A DNA stretch of 64,000 bases from assembly GCF_022808985.1 (NCBI RefSeq), contig NZ_JAKZFT010000008.1, positions 1 to 64,000 on the forward strand, read 5' to 3'. The stretch's first letter is position 1. Every line of letters starts with the position of its first letter. The position numbers and the translations under genes were made by a program. The DNA is from Geotalea sp. SG265 (GTDB taxonomy: Bacteria; Desulfobacterota; Desulfuromonadia; Geobacterales; Geobacteraceae). This document shows, in pieces, positions 6,800 through 15,615 of the stretch. The notes under the pieces were generated by a model that saw only the letters and a program-made list of their open reading frames with translations, had not been told where the DNA came from and ran no database searches.

Positions 6800-8560
6800 T
6801 TATTCATCACCGTTTTTCTTCAGTCCTTCCTTGAGCAATTCGCCCAGATTGGAAGTAGCCTCACCCTGTGAGCCCATGTAGGAAGCCATTTCGTCCTTGT
6901 CGATTGCAGACTGCAGTGCCTTGATGGAAAGGGCGATTTTCTTTTCCACTTCATCGACACCAAGTACGACCGCTTCCAGCTCATCCCCCACCGAGGCAAA
7001 GTCTTTGGTGGAGGCGAGTTTTTCCTGGGAAAGCTCGGAGATGTGAACAAGGCCTTCGATCCCTTCCTCAATCTCCAGGAATATGCCGAAATCGGTGATG
7101 GAGGTCACTTTGCCTTTGATGCGGGTGCCGGCCTTATATTTGCTGGGTATCTCGCTCCAGGGATCAGGGGTCAGCTGCTTGATGCCCAGGGAAAGCCTTT
7201 CATTTTCGGCATCGATGTTGAGCACGACAGCCTGAACCGTCTGTCCCTTGCTGAAGATTTCACCGGGGTGCTTGACCCGTTTCGTCCAGGAAATGTCGGA
7301 AACATGGACGAGGCCATCGATACCATCTTCGATGCCGATGAAGACGCCAAAGTCGGTGATGTTCTTGATCTGCCCTTCGATCTTGGTCCCGACCGGGTAG
7401 CGGTCGCCGATTACGGTCCAGGGATTGACCTCGGTCTGCTTCAGGCCGAGGGAAATACGGCGGCTGGTCACGTCCACGCCGAGAACGACTGCCTCCACGT
7501 CCTGGCCTACGGTCAGAATTTCGGAAGGATGACGGACCCTTTTAGTCCAGGACATCTCGGAGATGTGGACCAGCCCTTCCACCCCTTCACCCAATGCAAT
7601 GAAGGCACCGTATTCGGTGAGGCTGACAACCTTGCCTTGCACCCGGTCCCCCACGTTGAATTTGGATTCCACGTTGAGCCACGGATCGGGCATGGTCTGT
7701 TTAAGTCCCAGGGATATTTTGCCCTTTTCCCTGTCGTATTTAAGGACCTTCACCTTGACGGTATCGCCGACCTTTACCGCTTCGGAAGGATGGTTCAGCC
7801 TTCCCCAGGACATGTCGGTCACGTGCAGCAGCCCGTCAACGCCTCCCAGGTCCACGAATGCACCGTAATCAGCCAGATTCTTGACGACTCCTTCCAGCAC
7901 ATCCCCTTCGGCCAGGGTAGCCAGGGTGGTTGCCCGGGCCTTTTCCCGCTCCTCTTCCAGGAGCGCCCTGCGGGAAAGAACGATGTTGCCCCGTTTGCGG
8001 TTCATCTTCAGAATCCTGAACTTGCTGGTCTCGCCGATAAACCGGTCAAGGTTGCCACCCGGTCTGATATCCACTTGGGAAGCGGGCAGAAATGCCTCGA
8101 CACCAACGTCGACGATCAGCCCCCCCTTGACCTTGCCCGTTATCTTTCCTTCGATGATGCCACCTTCTCCGCCAGCGGCGGCGATGGCTTCCCAGGCAAC
8201 CTGGGAATCGGCTTTCTTCTTGGAAAGAACCATATGTCCGCGGATGTTTTCGCCCCGCTCGAAGAAGACATTTACCTCATCACCGATTTTAACGGTCAGC
8301 TCGCCGTTTTCATCGATGAACTCGTTGATGCGGATGCACCCTTCAGACTTGTAGCCCACATCCACCAGAACGCAGTCTGCCTCGATGCGGACCACTACGC
8401 CTTTGACGATCTCGCCGGCCTGTGGCTGGCGGAGGCTGTCCTGGTAAAGTTCGGCAAATTCGTCAAGTCCCTCGTGTCCCTGCTCCACATCCTCATCCGT
8501 ATCATGCAACCGCCTGATCGGCATGTCTTTTTTCTTGAATGTTTTCTTTTCGTCTCCCAT
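6800..8560 (-). CDS. rpsA: 30S ribosomal protein S1
   Basis: The 586-residue product contains six S1 (OB-fold) RNA-binding repeats, starting near residues 52, 136, 221, 308, 395 and 482. The last four repeats share the phrase 'GxxVxGxVxxxxxYGAFVxLxxGVEGLVHxSxMSW'. This is the full proteobacterial six-repeat form, with an N-terminal acidic region (HDTDEDVEQGHEGLDEF) that docks on the 30S subunit. S1 recruits mRNAs with weak ribosome sites during initiation. An AGGGGG site precedes the ATG. It lies 70 bases after ispH in the cmk-ispH-rpsA-ihfB order. Confidence 0.97.
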   Translation of the reverse strand: MGDEKKTFKKKDMPIRRLHDTDEDVEQGHEGLDEFAELYQDSLRQPQAGEIVKGVVVRIEADCVLVDVGYKSEGCIRINEFIDENGELTVKIGDEVNVFFERGENIRGHMVLSKKKADSQVAWEAIAAAGGEGGIIEGKITGKVKGGLIVDVGVEAFLPASQVDIRPGGNLDRFIGETSKFRILKMNRKRGNIVLSRRALLEEEREKARATTLATLAEGDVLEGVVKNLADYGAFVDLGGVDGLLHVTDMSWGRLNHPSEAVKVGDTVKVKVLKYDREKGKISLGLKQTMPDPWLNVESKFNVGDRVQGKVVSLTEYGAFIALGEGVEGLVHISEMSWTKRVRHPSEILTVGQDVEAVVLGVDVTSRRISLGLKQTEVNPWTVIGDRYPVGTKIEGQIKNITDFGVFIGIEDGIDGLVHVSDISWTKRVKHPGEIFSKGQTVQAVVLNIDAENERLSLGIKQLTPDPWSEIPSKYKAGTRIKGKVTSITDFGIFLEIEEGIEGLVHISELSQEKLASTKDFASVGDELEAVVLGVDEVEKKIALSIKALQSAIDKDEMASYMGSQGEATSNLGELLKEGLKKNGDE

Positions 8561-8630
8561 GTAAGAACTACCCCCTGAAATGATCTTCCTTTGTCAAAAT
8601 CATGCTAACTTATCACATCCGCTACAAAAT

Positions 8631-9479
8631 TCAATGGTTTTTATCCCTGGCGATGGTCTCAATCTGCTCTAGCACCTCGTCGATAATCCACTTGGGTGTG
8701 GAAGCCCCGGCGGTGATACCGACGCTGTCAACCCCCTGAAACCAAGCGGGATCCAGCTGTTGGGCCATCTCGATATGATAGGTCCGCGGCTGGATTTCGG
8801 CGCTCACCTCGGCGAGGCGCTTGGTATTGGCGCTGTTGTAGCCGCCGATGACCACCATGCAATCCACCTGGCTGGCCAGCTTCTTCGCTTCCTCCTGCCT
8901 GACGGCGGTAGCGTCGCAGATGGTGTGAAAGACCCGGATCTCCCCCCCCTTGACCAGGCAGGCATCCACCACGTGCCGCAGGTTCTCGAAGGATTGGGTC
9001 GTCTGGGCAACGACACCGATCTTGCCCATCTTCGGCAGCCTCATGGCCTCCTCGCCGGAGGCGACCACATAGACTTTGCCTGATGCATAGGAAACGATTC
9101 CCTGCACCTCCGGATGATCCGCATCCCCCACCACAACCACGTCATAACCCGAGTTGGAAAGATTCTTCACGTGCTCCTGGGCCTTTTTCACGAACGGGCA
9201 GGTTGCATCCAGAATATCCAGCTCCTTGCGGACCGCTTCTTCCAGTTCGTCGGAGGCGGCACCATGGGAGCGGATGATGATGGTCCCTCCATCGATTCCC
9301 GCCAGGTTCTCCAGCGCCTTTACCCCCATCTCTTCCAATTTCTGGACTACCTGGGGAGAGTGGATGATTGGCCCCAGGGTAAAGGTTTTTCCCGCCTTGC
9401 CGGCTGCTTCAAACGCTATCTGTGTCGCCCTTTTTACGCCGAAGCAGAACCCTGCCTGCTTCGCCAGAATGATCCTCAT
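8631..9479 (-). CDS. ispH: 4-hydroxy-3-methylbut-2-enyl diphosphate reductase
   Basis: IspH is the last enzyme of the MEP isoprenoid pathway and reduces HMBPP to IPP and DMAPP with a [4Fe-4S] cluster. The three cluster cysteines are present: Cys12 (AGFCFGVKRA), the Cys of LDATCPFVKKAQ and the Cys of HTICDATAVRQ. The conserved EEAKKL, GGYNSANTKRL and GITAGASTPKWII blocks are also there. The start at 9479 is chosen because GGAAGGAG lies 11 bases upstream; a further in-frame ATG at 9500 would include that site. The protein has 282 residues, usual for the family. It starts 25 bases after cmk. Confidence 0.96.
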   Translation of the reverse strand: MRIILAKQAGFCFGVKRATQIAFEAAGKAGKTFTLGPIIHSPQVVQKLEEMGVKALENLAGIDGGTIIIRSHGAASDELEEAVRKELDILDATCPFVKKAQEHVKNLSNSGYDVVVVGDADHPEVQGIVSYASGKVYVVASGEEAMRLPKMGKIGVVAQTTQSFENLRHVVDACLVKGGEIRVFHTICDATAVRQEEAKKLASQVDCMVVIGGYNSANTKRLAEVSAEIQPRTYHIEMAQQLDPAWFQGVDSVGITAGASTPKWIIDEVLEQIETIARDKNH

Positions 9480-9503
9480 CTGCTGCGTATCTCCTTCCAT
9501 GGG

Positions 9504-10217
9504 TCAGGCGGTCTTCCGCTCCAAAACCCGTTCCCGTACTACTTTTTCCATGGTTTCAAGCACTTCTTCGATGCTGAGCCTGGTGGAGTCGATGACGATG
9601 GCATCGTCGGCACAGCGTAGCGGTGCATGCTCCCGCTTTTCGTCATTTTCGTCCCGGGCGACCACTGCAGCAATGGTTTCCTCAAGGGTAATCGACTCCC
9701 CTTTTGCCGCCAGCTCCAGGTACCGGCGCCGTCCCCGCTCCTCGGCGGAAGCGGAGAGGAAAAACTTGACCTCGGCATCGGGAAAGACCACCGTCCCGAT
9801 ATCGCGCCCTTCCAGGATCACCCCTCCACTGGCACCCATGCGTCGCTGGAGTATGAGCAGGTTCTCGCGCACCGGCTTTCGAGCCGATATTTTCGAGGTC
9901 AGGGCACTGATTTCCGGCGTGCGAATCGCCTGGGAGACGTCTTCACCATTGAGCAGTACCGTGCAACAGCAATTACTTCGCTGCAGCACCACGTCCGTAC
10001 GACTGCAAAGCTCGGTCAGCGCCGCATCATCATCGGGCCGGACTCCCGAACGGCTGGCACTCAGGGCGATGGCGCGAAACATGGCACCGGTATCGATATG
10101 AATATAGCCTAGCCGCTCGGCCAGAAGCTTGGTAATAGTGCTCTTGCCGGCACCTGACGGACCGTCTATGGCAATGACCAGACCGTTTTCACGGTTACCG
10201 GGACTGCTGCTGTTCAT
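9504..10217 (-). CDS. cmk: cytidylate kinase
   Basis: CMP/dCMP kinase transfers phosphate from ATP to CMP and dCMP. The P-loop GPSGAGKST lies near the N-terminus. DTGAMFRA (substrate site) and the conserved LEGRDIGTVVFPDAEVKFFL block follow. The ATG at 10217 overlaps the aroA stop as ATGA and has GAGGTGG upstream, so it is preferred to an ATG at 10274 inside aroA. The protein then has 237 residues, close to the usual 225. Two adjacent cysteines (NCCCTVLL) in the middle are unusual. The overlap points to translational coupling with aroA. Confidence 0.95.
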   Translation of the reverse strand: MNSSSPGNRENGLVIAIDGPSGAGKSTITKLLAERLGYIHIDTGAMFRAIALSASRSGVRPDDDAALTELCSRTDVVLQRSNCCCTVLLNGEDVSQAIRTPEISALTSKISARKPVRENLLILQRRMGASGGVILEGRDIGTVVFPDAEVKFFLSASAEERGRRRYLELAAKGESITLEETIAAVVARDENDEKREHAPLRCADDAIVIDSTRLSIEEVLETMEKVVRERVLERKTA

Positions 10218-11503
10218 TGGACCGCCACCTCGTGCAGAAGAGTGGTGAAGTTGGGAAAGGAGGTGGCGATGCATTCGGTGTCATTGACGGAGATCTCTCC
10301 AGTGGCGGCCAGTCCGGCAATGAGCATGGACATGGCTATGCGGTGATCGCCGAAGCTGTCAATCGTACAGCCCTGCAGCTTTTCAGTGCCGGTAACCTCC
10401 ATGCCGTTCTCTGTCTCCACCACATTGACTCCGGCCTTCTGCAGGCTGACCGCCATGGCCTTGATCCGGTCCGTCTCTTTTACCCGCAGTTCCTTCGCAT
10501 CGCGGACCACTGTCTTCCCTTCGGCGACGGCAGCGGCAACACAGATGACCGGAAACTCATCGATGGCCCTCGGCACCAGGTCCCCACCGATTTCTATCCC
10601 TTTCAGCCGTGAAGATCTGACCAGGATGTCGGCCACCGGCTCGCCGGAATTTTCACGGCAGTTCTGCAGGGTGATGTCCCCCCCCATGGCCTTGAGGATA
10701 TCGATGATGCCGGTTCTGGTGGGGTTCACCCCCACACCCCTGATAAGCAGTTCGGAACCGGGGACGATCAGGGCGGCAACCATGAAAAATGCAGCGGAAG
10801 AAATATCGCCGGGAACGATGATCTCCCGGCCATCCAATTCCCGCCCGCCGCGAATCTTCGTGCCGCCGGAAAAGGTTTCGATGTCGGCGCCGAAGTAGCG
10901 AAGAATCCGTTCCGAATGGTCCCTGGAAAGATGGGGCTCCGTCACTACCGTTTCGCCGTTTGCATAGAGGCCGGCCAGCAGTATGGCCGACTTCACTTGT
11001 GCGCTGGAAACGGGGGATTGGTAGGCAATGCCCGTGAGACCTGTCCCGACAATGGCCAGGGGAGCCTTATCGCCGCCGGCACGGCCGTAGATGGCCGCCC
11101 CCATCCGGCTGAGTGGCTCCAGAACGCGCTTCATGGGCCGCTTGCGCAGGTACTGGTCCCCGGTCAAGACGGAAAAAAACTGCTGGCCCGCAAGGAGACC
11201 GGTCATGAGGCGCATGGAGGTCCCAGAATTGCCGCAATCGATGACGTCGGAAGGCTCCGTGAGGCCACGGAGGCCTTTACCCTGAATTTTCAGGATTTCG
11301 CCGTCATCCTCAACGACGATGCCCATTGAACGGAAAGCGTTGAGGGTCGCCAGATTGTCTTCTCCCCGCAGAAAGCCCTTTACTGTGGTAACACCCCGGG
11401 CGATGGAGCCGAACATGATGGAGCGGTGGGAAATGGACTTGTCGCCGGGGACGACAATTTCGCCCCTGACCGCCTTTGCCGGTTTGCTGATGTGGGTTTG
11501 CAA
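10214..11503 (-). CDS. aroA: 3-phosphoshikimate 1-carboxyvinyltransferase (EPSP synthase)
   Basis: AroA joins PEP to shikimate-3-phosphate in aromatic amino acid synthesis. Conserved blocks are VPGDKSISHRSIMFGS (PEP/S3P binding), DCGNSGTSMRLMTGLLAG, LRKRPMKRVLEPL, the RAIDEFPVICVAAA segment with the catalytic Asp, and GDHRIAMSMLIAGL. Length (429 residues) is normal. Translation starts at TTG (11503), with AGGAG about seven bases before it. The gene follows tyrA by 108 bases and overlaps cmk by four bases. The neighbours pheA and tyrA use chorismate, made from the AroA product. Confidence 0.97.
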   Translation of the reverse strand: MQTHISKPAKAVRGEIVVPGDKSISHRSIMFGSIARGVTTVKGFLRGEDNLATLNAFRSMGIVVEDDGEILKIQGKGLRGLTEPSDVIDCGNSGTSMRLMTGLLAGQQFFSVLTGDQYLRKRPMKRVLEPLSRMGAAIYGRAGGDKAPLAIVGTGLTGIAYQSPVSSAQVKSAILLAGLYANGETVVTEPHLSRDHSERILRYFGADIETFSGGTKIRGGRELDGREIIVPGDISSAAFFMVAALIVPGSELLIRGVGVNPTRTGIIDILKAMGGDITLQNCRENSGEPVADILVRSSRLKGIEIGGDLVPRAIDEFPVICVAAAVAEGKTVVRDAKELRVKETDRIKAMAVSLQKAGVNVVETENGMEVTGTEKLQGCTIDSFGDHRIAMSMLIAGLAATGEISVNDTECIATSFPNFTTLLHEVAVQ

Positions 11504-11611
11504 GCTGCACTCCTGTCAATAATCACGGTTGCATGATCGACATGAAATTGAAAAGTGAAGGGAATCGCCGACAGCACCCCTTCACTCCATGAAATTCTAC
11601 CATTTTTACCG

Positions 11612-12472
11612 CTAAAGGATAGCGTCCCGGTTCTGTTTGGAATTGTAAAAAAAATCATGGAGCCGCTCTCCATCACCGGCCTCCACCAATGCGCGAAGCC
11701 TGCCGAAGTATTCCTGGAAGATATCCATCATCTCCAGAACGGCTCCCCTATTCATCAAGGCTATATCGCGCCACATAGCGGGATCGGAGGAAGCAATGCG
11801 GGTGAAGTCCCTGAATCCTCCCGCCGAATATTTGAGAATACTCTCCGAAAAGCGGTCGTAGCTGCTCACGGCATTGACCAGGGAATAGGCCACCATATGG
11901 GGCAGATGGGAAATGGCGGCAACCACGTGGTCGTGTTTCTCCACATCCATTTCCACCACTTCGCTGCCGGCGATTTCCCACATGCGTGCCACCTTGGCCA
12001 GGGCCTCACTGTCGGTCCGGGATGTAGGGGTAAGAATGCAGCGCTTGCCCTGGTACAGGGTGGAGAAGGATGCCTCGACACCTGAATTTTCCGTGCCGGC
12101 AATGGGATGACCACCGACGAAATGGGTTCCGACAGGCATGATCCCCTCGCAGGAAGCGACGATCTCCCCTTTGACGCTGCCGCCATCGGTAACGATGGCA
12201 CCGGGGGCAAGAGCAGGTGCGATCAGGGCCGCTATCCGGGCGATGGAGCAGACCGGTGTGGCGAGAAAGACCATATCCGCGCCGGCAACGCCGGCAAGGG
12301 GATCGAGGGAATAGGAATCCAGGACTCCCAGTTCCACCCCTTTGCGGAGATTGGCCTCTCCCCGACCGATGCCTATCACCTCTCCCACCTCCCCCTTTTC
12401 ACGAAGGACGCGGGCCAGGGATCCGCCGATCAGACCGACACCGATTATGGCTAACCGCTGAATGAGCGGCAT
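11612..12472 (-). CDS. tyrA: prephenate dehydrogenase
   Basis: TyrA oxidatively decarboxylates prephenate to 4-hydroxyphenylpyruvate in tyrosine synthesis. The Rossmann nucleotide-binding motif GVGLIGGSLA is at the N-terminus. VFLATPV, DGGSVKG and the catalytic-site phrase HFVGGHPIAGTENSG follow, and the helical C-terminal dimer domain has HLPHMVAYSLV and GGFRDFTRIA. At 286 residues it is a stand-alone dehydrogenase with no chorismate mutase or ACT domain. An AGGAG site precedes the ATG. It lies between pheA and aroA on the same strand. Confidence 0.95.
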   Translation of the reverse strand: MPLIQRLAIIGVGLIGGSLARVLREKGEVGEVIGIGRGEANLRKGVELGVLDSYSLDPLAGVAGADMVFLATPVCSIARIAALIAPALAPGAIVTDGGSVKGEIVASCEGIMPVGTHFVGGHPIAGTENSGVEASFSTLYQGKRCILTPTSRTDSEALAKVARMWEIAGSEVVEMDVEKHDHVVAAISHLPHMVAYSLVNAVSSYDRFSESILKYSAGGFRDFTRIASSDPAMWRDIALMNRGAVLEMMDIFQEYFGRLRALVEAGDGERLHDFFYNSKQNRDAIL

Positions 12473-12507
12473 GGATGCTCCTGTTGCAGAGGGTATTGGT
12501 AACGCCG

Positions 12508-13581
12508 TTACTTTGCTTTTGGATATGAACCGAGGACTTTTACGAACTGGCAGCAGCCTTTGAGCTCCTGTACCGCATCGGCAATGTCCGGATCGGAAAT
12601 GTGCCCCATGAGATCAAGGAAGAAGATGTATTCCCAGGCCTTCTTTTTCAGCGGACGGGATTCGATCTTGGAAAGGTTGATCCCCCGTTTGGCGAAGGGC
12701 TCCAGCATGTGATAAAGGATGCCCACCTCGTCCTTGACGGAAAACATAAGGGAGGTCTTGTCGTCGCCGCTTTTTTCGGCCATTTTTTTGCCGATGACGA
12801 GAAAGCGGGTGTAGTTGTTGACCTGGTCCTCGATCCGTTCCCGGACGATCTTCAGATCGTACATAGAGGCGGCAAGTTCGCTGGCGATGGCCGCGGCCGT
12901 ATAATCCTCGCTGACGATCTGGGCGGCGACGGCCGTAGATGCCACGTCCACCACCGGCACGTTGGGCAGGTTTTCCGCCAGCCAGTTCCGGCACTGGGCA
13001 ATTGGCTGCTGGTGGGAGCAGACCTTCTTGATGTCCTCAATGCGGCCGGTGCGGGACAGCAGGTAATGGTTTATTTCCAGCATGATCTCGGCATTTATTT
13101 TGAGATCACTGTCCATGAACATGTCCAGGGTGTGGGAAACCATCCCCTCGGTGGAATTCTCCACGGGTACCACACCGTACAGTGCCCTTCCCTTTTCCAC
13201 TTCCTCGAAGACAGCAGGTATGGATTTCTGGGGCACAAGCTGCGCCGAAAGACCAAAATGCTGCATAGTGGCCATGTGGGTAAAGGTGGCCTTGGGGCCG
13301 AAAAACGCCACCTTCATGGGGGCTTCCAGGGCAAGGGATGCGGAGATTATCTCCCGGAAAACGCTTTTTATCGCTTCGTTGGGGAAGGGTCCACTGTTTT
13401 GGGCCTGAAGACGCTCGTAAATTTCCCGCTCGCGGCTCGGCACGTGAAAATCGCTCTTGGTGCCGGCCTTGAGTCGGCCCACTTCGATGACACGGGAAGC
13501 GCGCTCGTTGAGGAGTTCAAGCAGCCGGTCGTCAAAGGCATCGATTTCTTTTCTCAGTTCTGCCAGCGTTTTTTTCTTCAA
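12508..13581 (-). CDS. pheA: bifunctional chorismate mutase / prephenate dehydratase
   Basis: This P-protein carries three domains: an AroQ-type chorismate mutase (1-90: LRKEIDAFDDRLLELLNERA), prephenate dehydratase (about 91-270, with VAFFGPKATFTHMA and VPVENSTEGMVSHTLD), and an ACT regulatory domain (about 280-355). The ACT domain has the phenylalanine-binding ESRP signature (KIESRPLKKKAWEY). It converts chorismate to phenylpyruvate and is normally inhibited by phenylalanine. The start codon appears to be TTG (13581), with no clear ribosome site. It is the first gene of the run that continues through ihfB. Confidence 0.96.
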   Translation of the reverse strand: MKKKTLAELRKEIDAFDDRLLELLNERASRVIEVGRLKAGTKSDFHVPSREREIYERLQAQNSGPFPNEAIKSVFREIISASLALEAPMKVAFFGPKATFTHMATMQHFGLSAQLVPQKSIPAVFEEVEKGRALYGVVPVENSTEGMVSHTLDMFMDSDLKINAEIMLEINHYLLSRTGRIEDIKKVCSHQQPIAQCRNWLAENLPNVPVVDVASTAVAAQIVSEDYTAAAIASELAASMYDLKIVRERIEDQVNNYTRFLVIGKKMAEKSGDDKTSLMFSVKDEVGILYHMLEPFAKRGINLSKIESRPLKKKAWEYIFFLDLMGHISDPDIADAVQELKGCCQFVKVLGSYPKAK

Positions 13582-13689
13582 GGCGAGTCACCCGGGGGAG
13601 GGAATAAAGGCGTTTTGGAGGGGCCAATGTATAGTAAAGCCTCTAAAAATGCAAATGATTTCTGGTCTAAGGAGGGGAATAAACAGCTG

Positions 13690-14433
13690 TTACAATATTT
13701 CCACCCGTGCCTCCGGGTCCAGGGGATTGGTCCTGACGGCAAGGGAAAACAGGTAAGGATAGTCCCGCTGCAGATGCTCCATATAGACCACCCACTCCCT
13801 GAGGAGGTGGTTGTAGGCCCGCTTGATATCGCCGGAGAGGTGCTCCAAATCGGTCTTGGGGAGACCGGTCAGTGAGCTGCGTGCCTCCAGCTCCTCAATG
13901 AGGTGAAAGACGGCCCAGAGCAGATCGGTGAACTCGTCGTGCTCCAGCAGGTTGGGATTCTCCAGGAGTCCGAGCATGAAGCCCTTTTTCTCCAGGAGAA
14001 ACGACTTTAGGGAGATGAGATCGCCTTTGAAGCTATCCAGCTGGATTTCATGGCGAAGTAGAAAATCCCGCACCTGGGCAAAGTCCTTCCTGGTCCACTT
14101 GGTGGTAAAACGCACTCTCCGGGAGAGTTCATCCGGTTCCCTGATAAACGAAAAACAGTCGCTGATAAGTGCGGTGCCCACCTCGCTGAAAAAGACGCCG
14201 ATGACCATATTCAGCTTCTGCCTGAGCGCTTCCCGTTCCCGCTCCCGGAGAACCCGTTCGATCATCAGAGTGACGAACAGCACGTAAATGGGCAGAAAGG
14301 CGAAGTTGCCAAGAAAGCCGAGATAGACATCCCGGAGATTGCCGGCAATGAAATAGTCGGCCCCATAGATGACTATGGATGCCGTCAGCATGAAAAGGGC
14401 AATGGTGCGGGAACGGATCTGGGACAGTTTCAT
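13690..14433 (-). CDS. conserved two-TM protein of unknown function
   Basis: I do not recognise a named family. Two transmembrane segments occupy about residues 11-30 (ALFMLTASIVIYGADYF) and 38-58 (GFLGNFAFLPIYVLFVTLMI). A charged stretch (ERVLREREREALRQKL) and a helical cytoplasmic domain of about 170 residues follow, with acidic, Leu-rich helices. A strong AGAGGTAGATC ribosome site precedes the ATG. It is 15 bases from the permease gene on the same strand, so it may be cotranscribed with the exporter. No catalytic motif is visible. Confidence 0.6.
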   Translation of the reverse strand: MKLSQIRSRTIALFMLTASIVIYGADYFIAGNLRDVYLGFLGNFAFLPIYVLFVTLMIERVLREREREALRQKLNMVIGVFFSEVGTALISDCFSFIREPDELSRRVRFTTKWTRKDFAQVRDFLLRHEIQLDSFKGDLISLKSFLLEKKGFMLGLLENPNLLEHDEFTDLLWAVFHLIEELEARSSLTGLPKTDLEHLSGDIKRAYNHLLREWVVYMEHLQRDYPYLFSLAVRTNPLDPEARVEIL

Positions 14434-14448
14434 GATCTACCTCTTTGT

Positions 14449-15615
14449 TTAGCTCGATCGCAAGGCATCGACGATGTTCATCCTTGCCGCGCGGAAAGCG
14501 GGAAGAACGCCGCCGACAAAGCCCATGACCAGGGAAAAAACCAGGGATTTCCAGGCAATGGCAAAGGTCATGGAAAAGGAGAAGGCCAGCTCGGCGAAGG
14601 ATTGCCAGTTCATGGTGGAGATGGTGATCAGTTGCATAAAGGAGGCAAGGAACAGCCCGATCACCCCACCTAAAAGGCCAAGGAAGAGCGATTCGAGAAT
14701 AAAGGCCCCCAGGATGCTACGCTTGTTGAAGCCCAAGGCGCGCAAGGTGCCGATTTCCACGATGCGATTGGCCACCGCCGCATACATGGTGATCATTGCG
14801 CCGATGATGGCCCCCAGGGAAAAAGTGACTGTCAGGGCAATCCCGAGAATGCTGAGGAATTTAGCCATGGCCTCCGACTGGTCCAGATAATATCTGGTTT
14901 CACGCTTGGCCTCAAGGGTCAGTCGTGGATCGCTCTCGATGCGCTGTTTCACGACGGTGAAGCTCCCAGGGTCCCGGAGCTTGAAAAGCACCGATGAATA
15001 GACGGGCCGGCGGAACGCCTGCATTAGCTGATCCGCATCCCCCCATATTTCCGATGAAAAGCCGGTGCTGCCGGCATCGAAGACGCCAACCACCGTCCAA
15101 TTACGCATGCCGAAGTGCAAGGTCTCGCCGAGCCCCCCCCCTTTAAAGCGCTTGGCAATACTGGCGCCGGCAATGACCTCCGCAGAACCGGAGCGCGGCA
15201 TCCGCCCCTCCTTCAGGCTCACCTGGGGCCTGAGTGCAAGGGAACTCGGGCCGATGCCGCGGATGATGACATTGGCAGGTTTGTCGCTCCCCCGCTTGGG
15301 GAGGTTGATGAGCACCATCATCTCCTTTGCCAGAAGCGGCCGACCGTCGGCACCGATTGCCACCTCGGGCTGGGTTTCTACGATAGCAGCCTGGAGCCGC
15401 TCCACCCCGCTCTGCACCTCGGAAACAGCTGATTTGCGGATGACGACGACGTTGTCCCAGGAGCCGGTCTCCACCAGGGTCCGGCGGAGGCCCTCGGCCA
15501 GCATCAGGGTGGCGGCAAAGACGAACACCACCAGCGCCATTCCGGAAGCGGTAAGGATGGTGGTAAGCCGACGGGTCCAGAGATTGCGAAAACTGTAGTA
15601 ATATGGAATGCCCAT
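14449..15615 (-). CDS. ABC transporter permease, MacB/FtsX type (second permease)
   Basis: The product has four TM segments: one N-terminal (TTILTASGMALVVFVFAATLM) and three in the C-terminal FtsX domain (SILGIALTVTFSLGAIIGAMITMYA, ILESLFLGLLGGVIGLFLAS, and one near the end). A large periplasmic MacB_PCD-like domain lies between them. ILRALGFNKRSIL is the usual coupling-helix phrase (GTLRALG). The ATG at 15615 shares a base with the upstream permease stop (TAATG), so it is preferred to an upstream in-frame start inside that gene. It gives 388 residues. It forms an exporter with the next three genes; the substrate is unknown. Confidence 0.88.
   Translation of the reverse strand: MGIPYYYSFRNLWTRRLTTILTASGMALVVFVFAATLMLAEGLRRTLVETGSWDNVVVIRKSAVSEVQSGVERLQAAIVETQPEVAIGADGRPLLAKEMMVLINLPKRGSDKPANVIIRGIGPSSLALRPQVSLKEGRMPRSGSAEVIAGASIAKRFKGGGLGETLHFGMRNWTVVGVFDAGSTGFSSEIWGDADQLMQAFRRPVYSSVLFKLRDPGSFTVVKQRIESDPRLTLEAKRETRYYLDQSEAMAKFLSILGIALTVTFSLGAIIGAMITMYAAVANRIVEIGTLRALGFNKRSILGAFILESLFLGLLGGVIGLFLASFMQLITISTMNWQSFAELAFSFSMTFAIAWKSLVFSLVMGFVGGVLPAFRAARMNIVDALRSS

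Noticed and set aside
6362-6871. Plus-strand open frames across the tRNA and ihfB
   Set aside because: They overlap the tRNA-Leu and the opposite strand of ihfB and rpsA, so they are not real genes.
7043-8578. Long plus-strand open frame of 511 residues
   Set aside because: It is the reverse of rpsA, whose six repeats are unmistakable on the minus strand; the plus-strand product has repetitive low-complexity composition and no ribosome site.
12601-13875. Plus-strand open frame of 424 residues opposite pheA
   Set aside because: It is antisense to the clear chorismate mutase/prephenate dehydratase gene and shows no motif.
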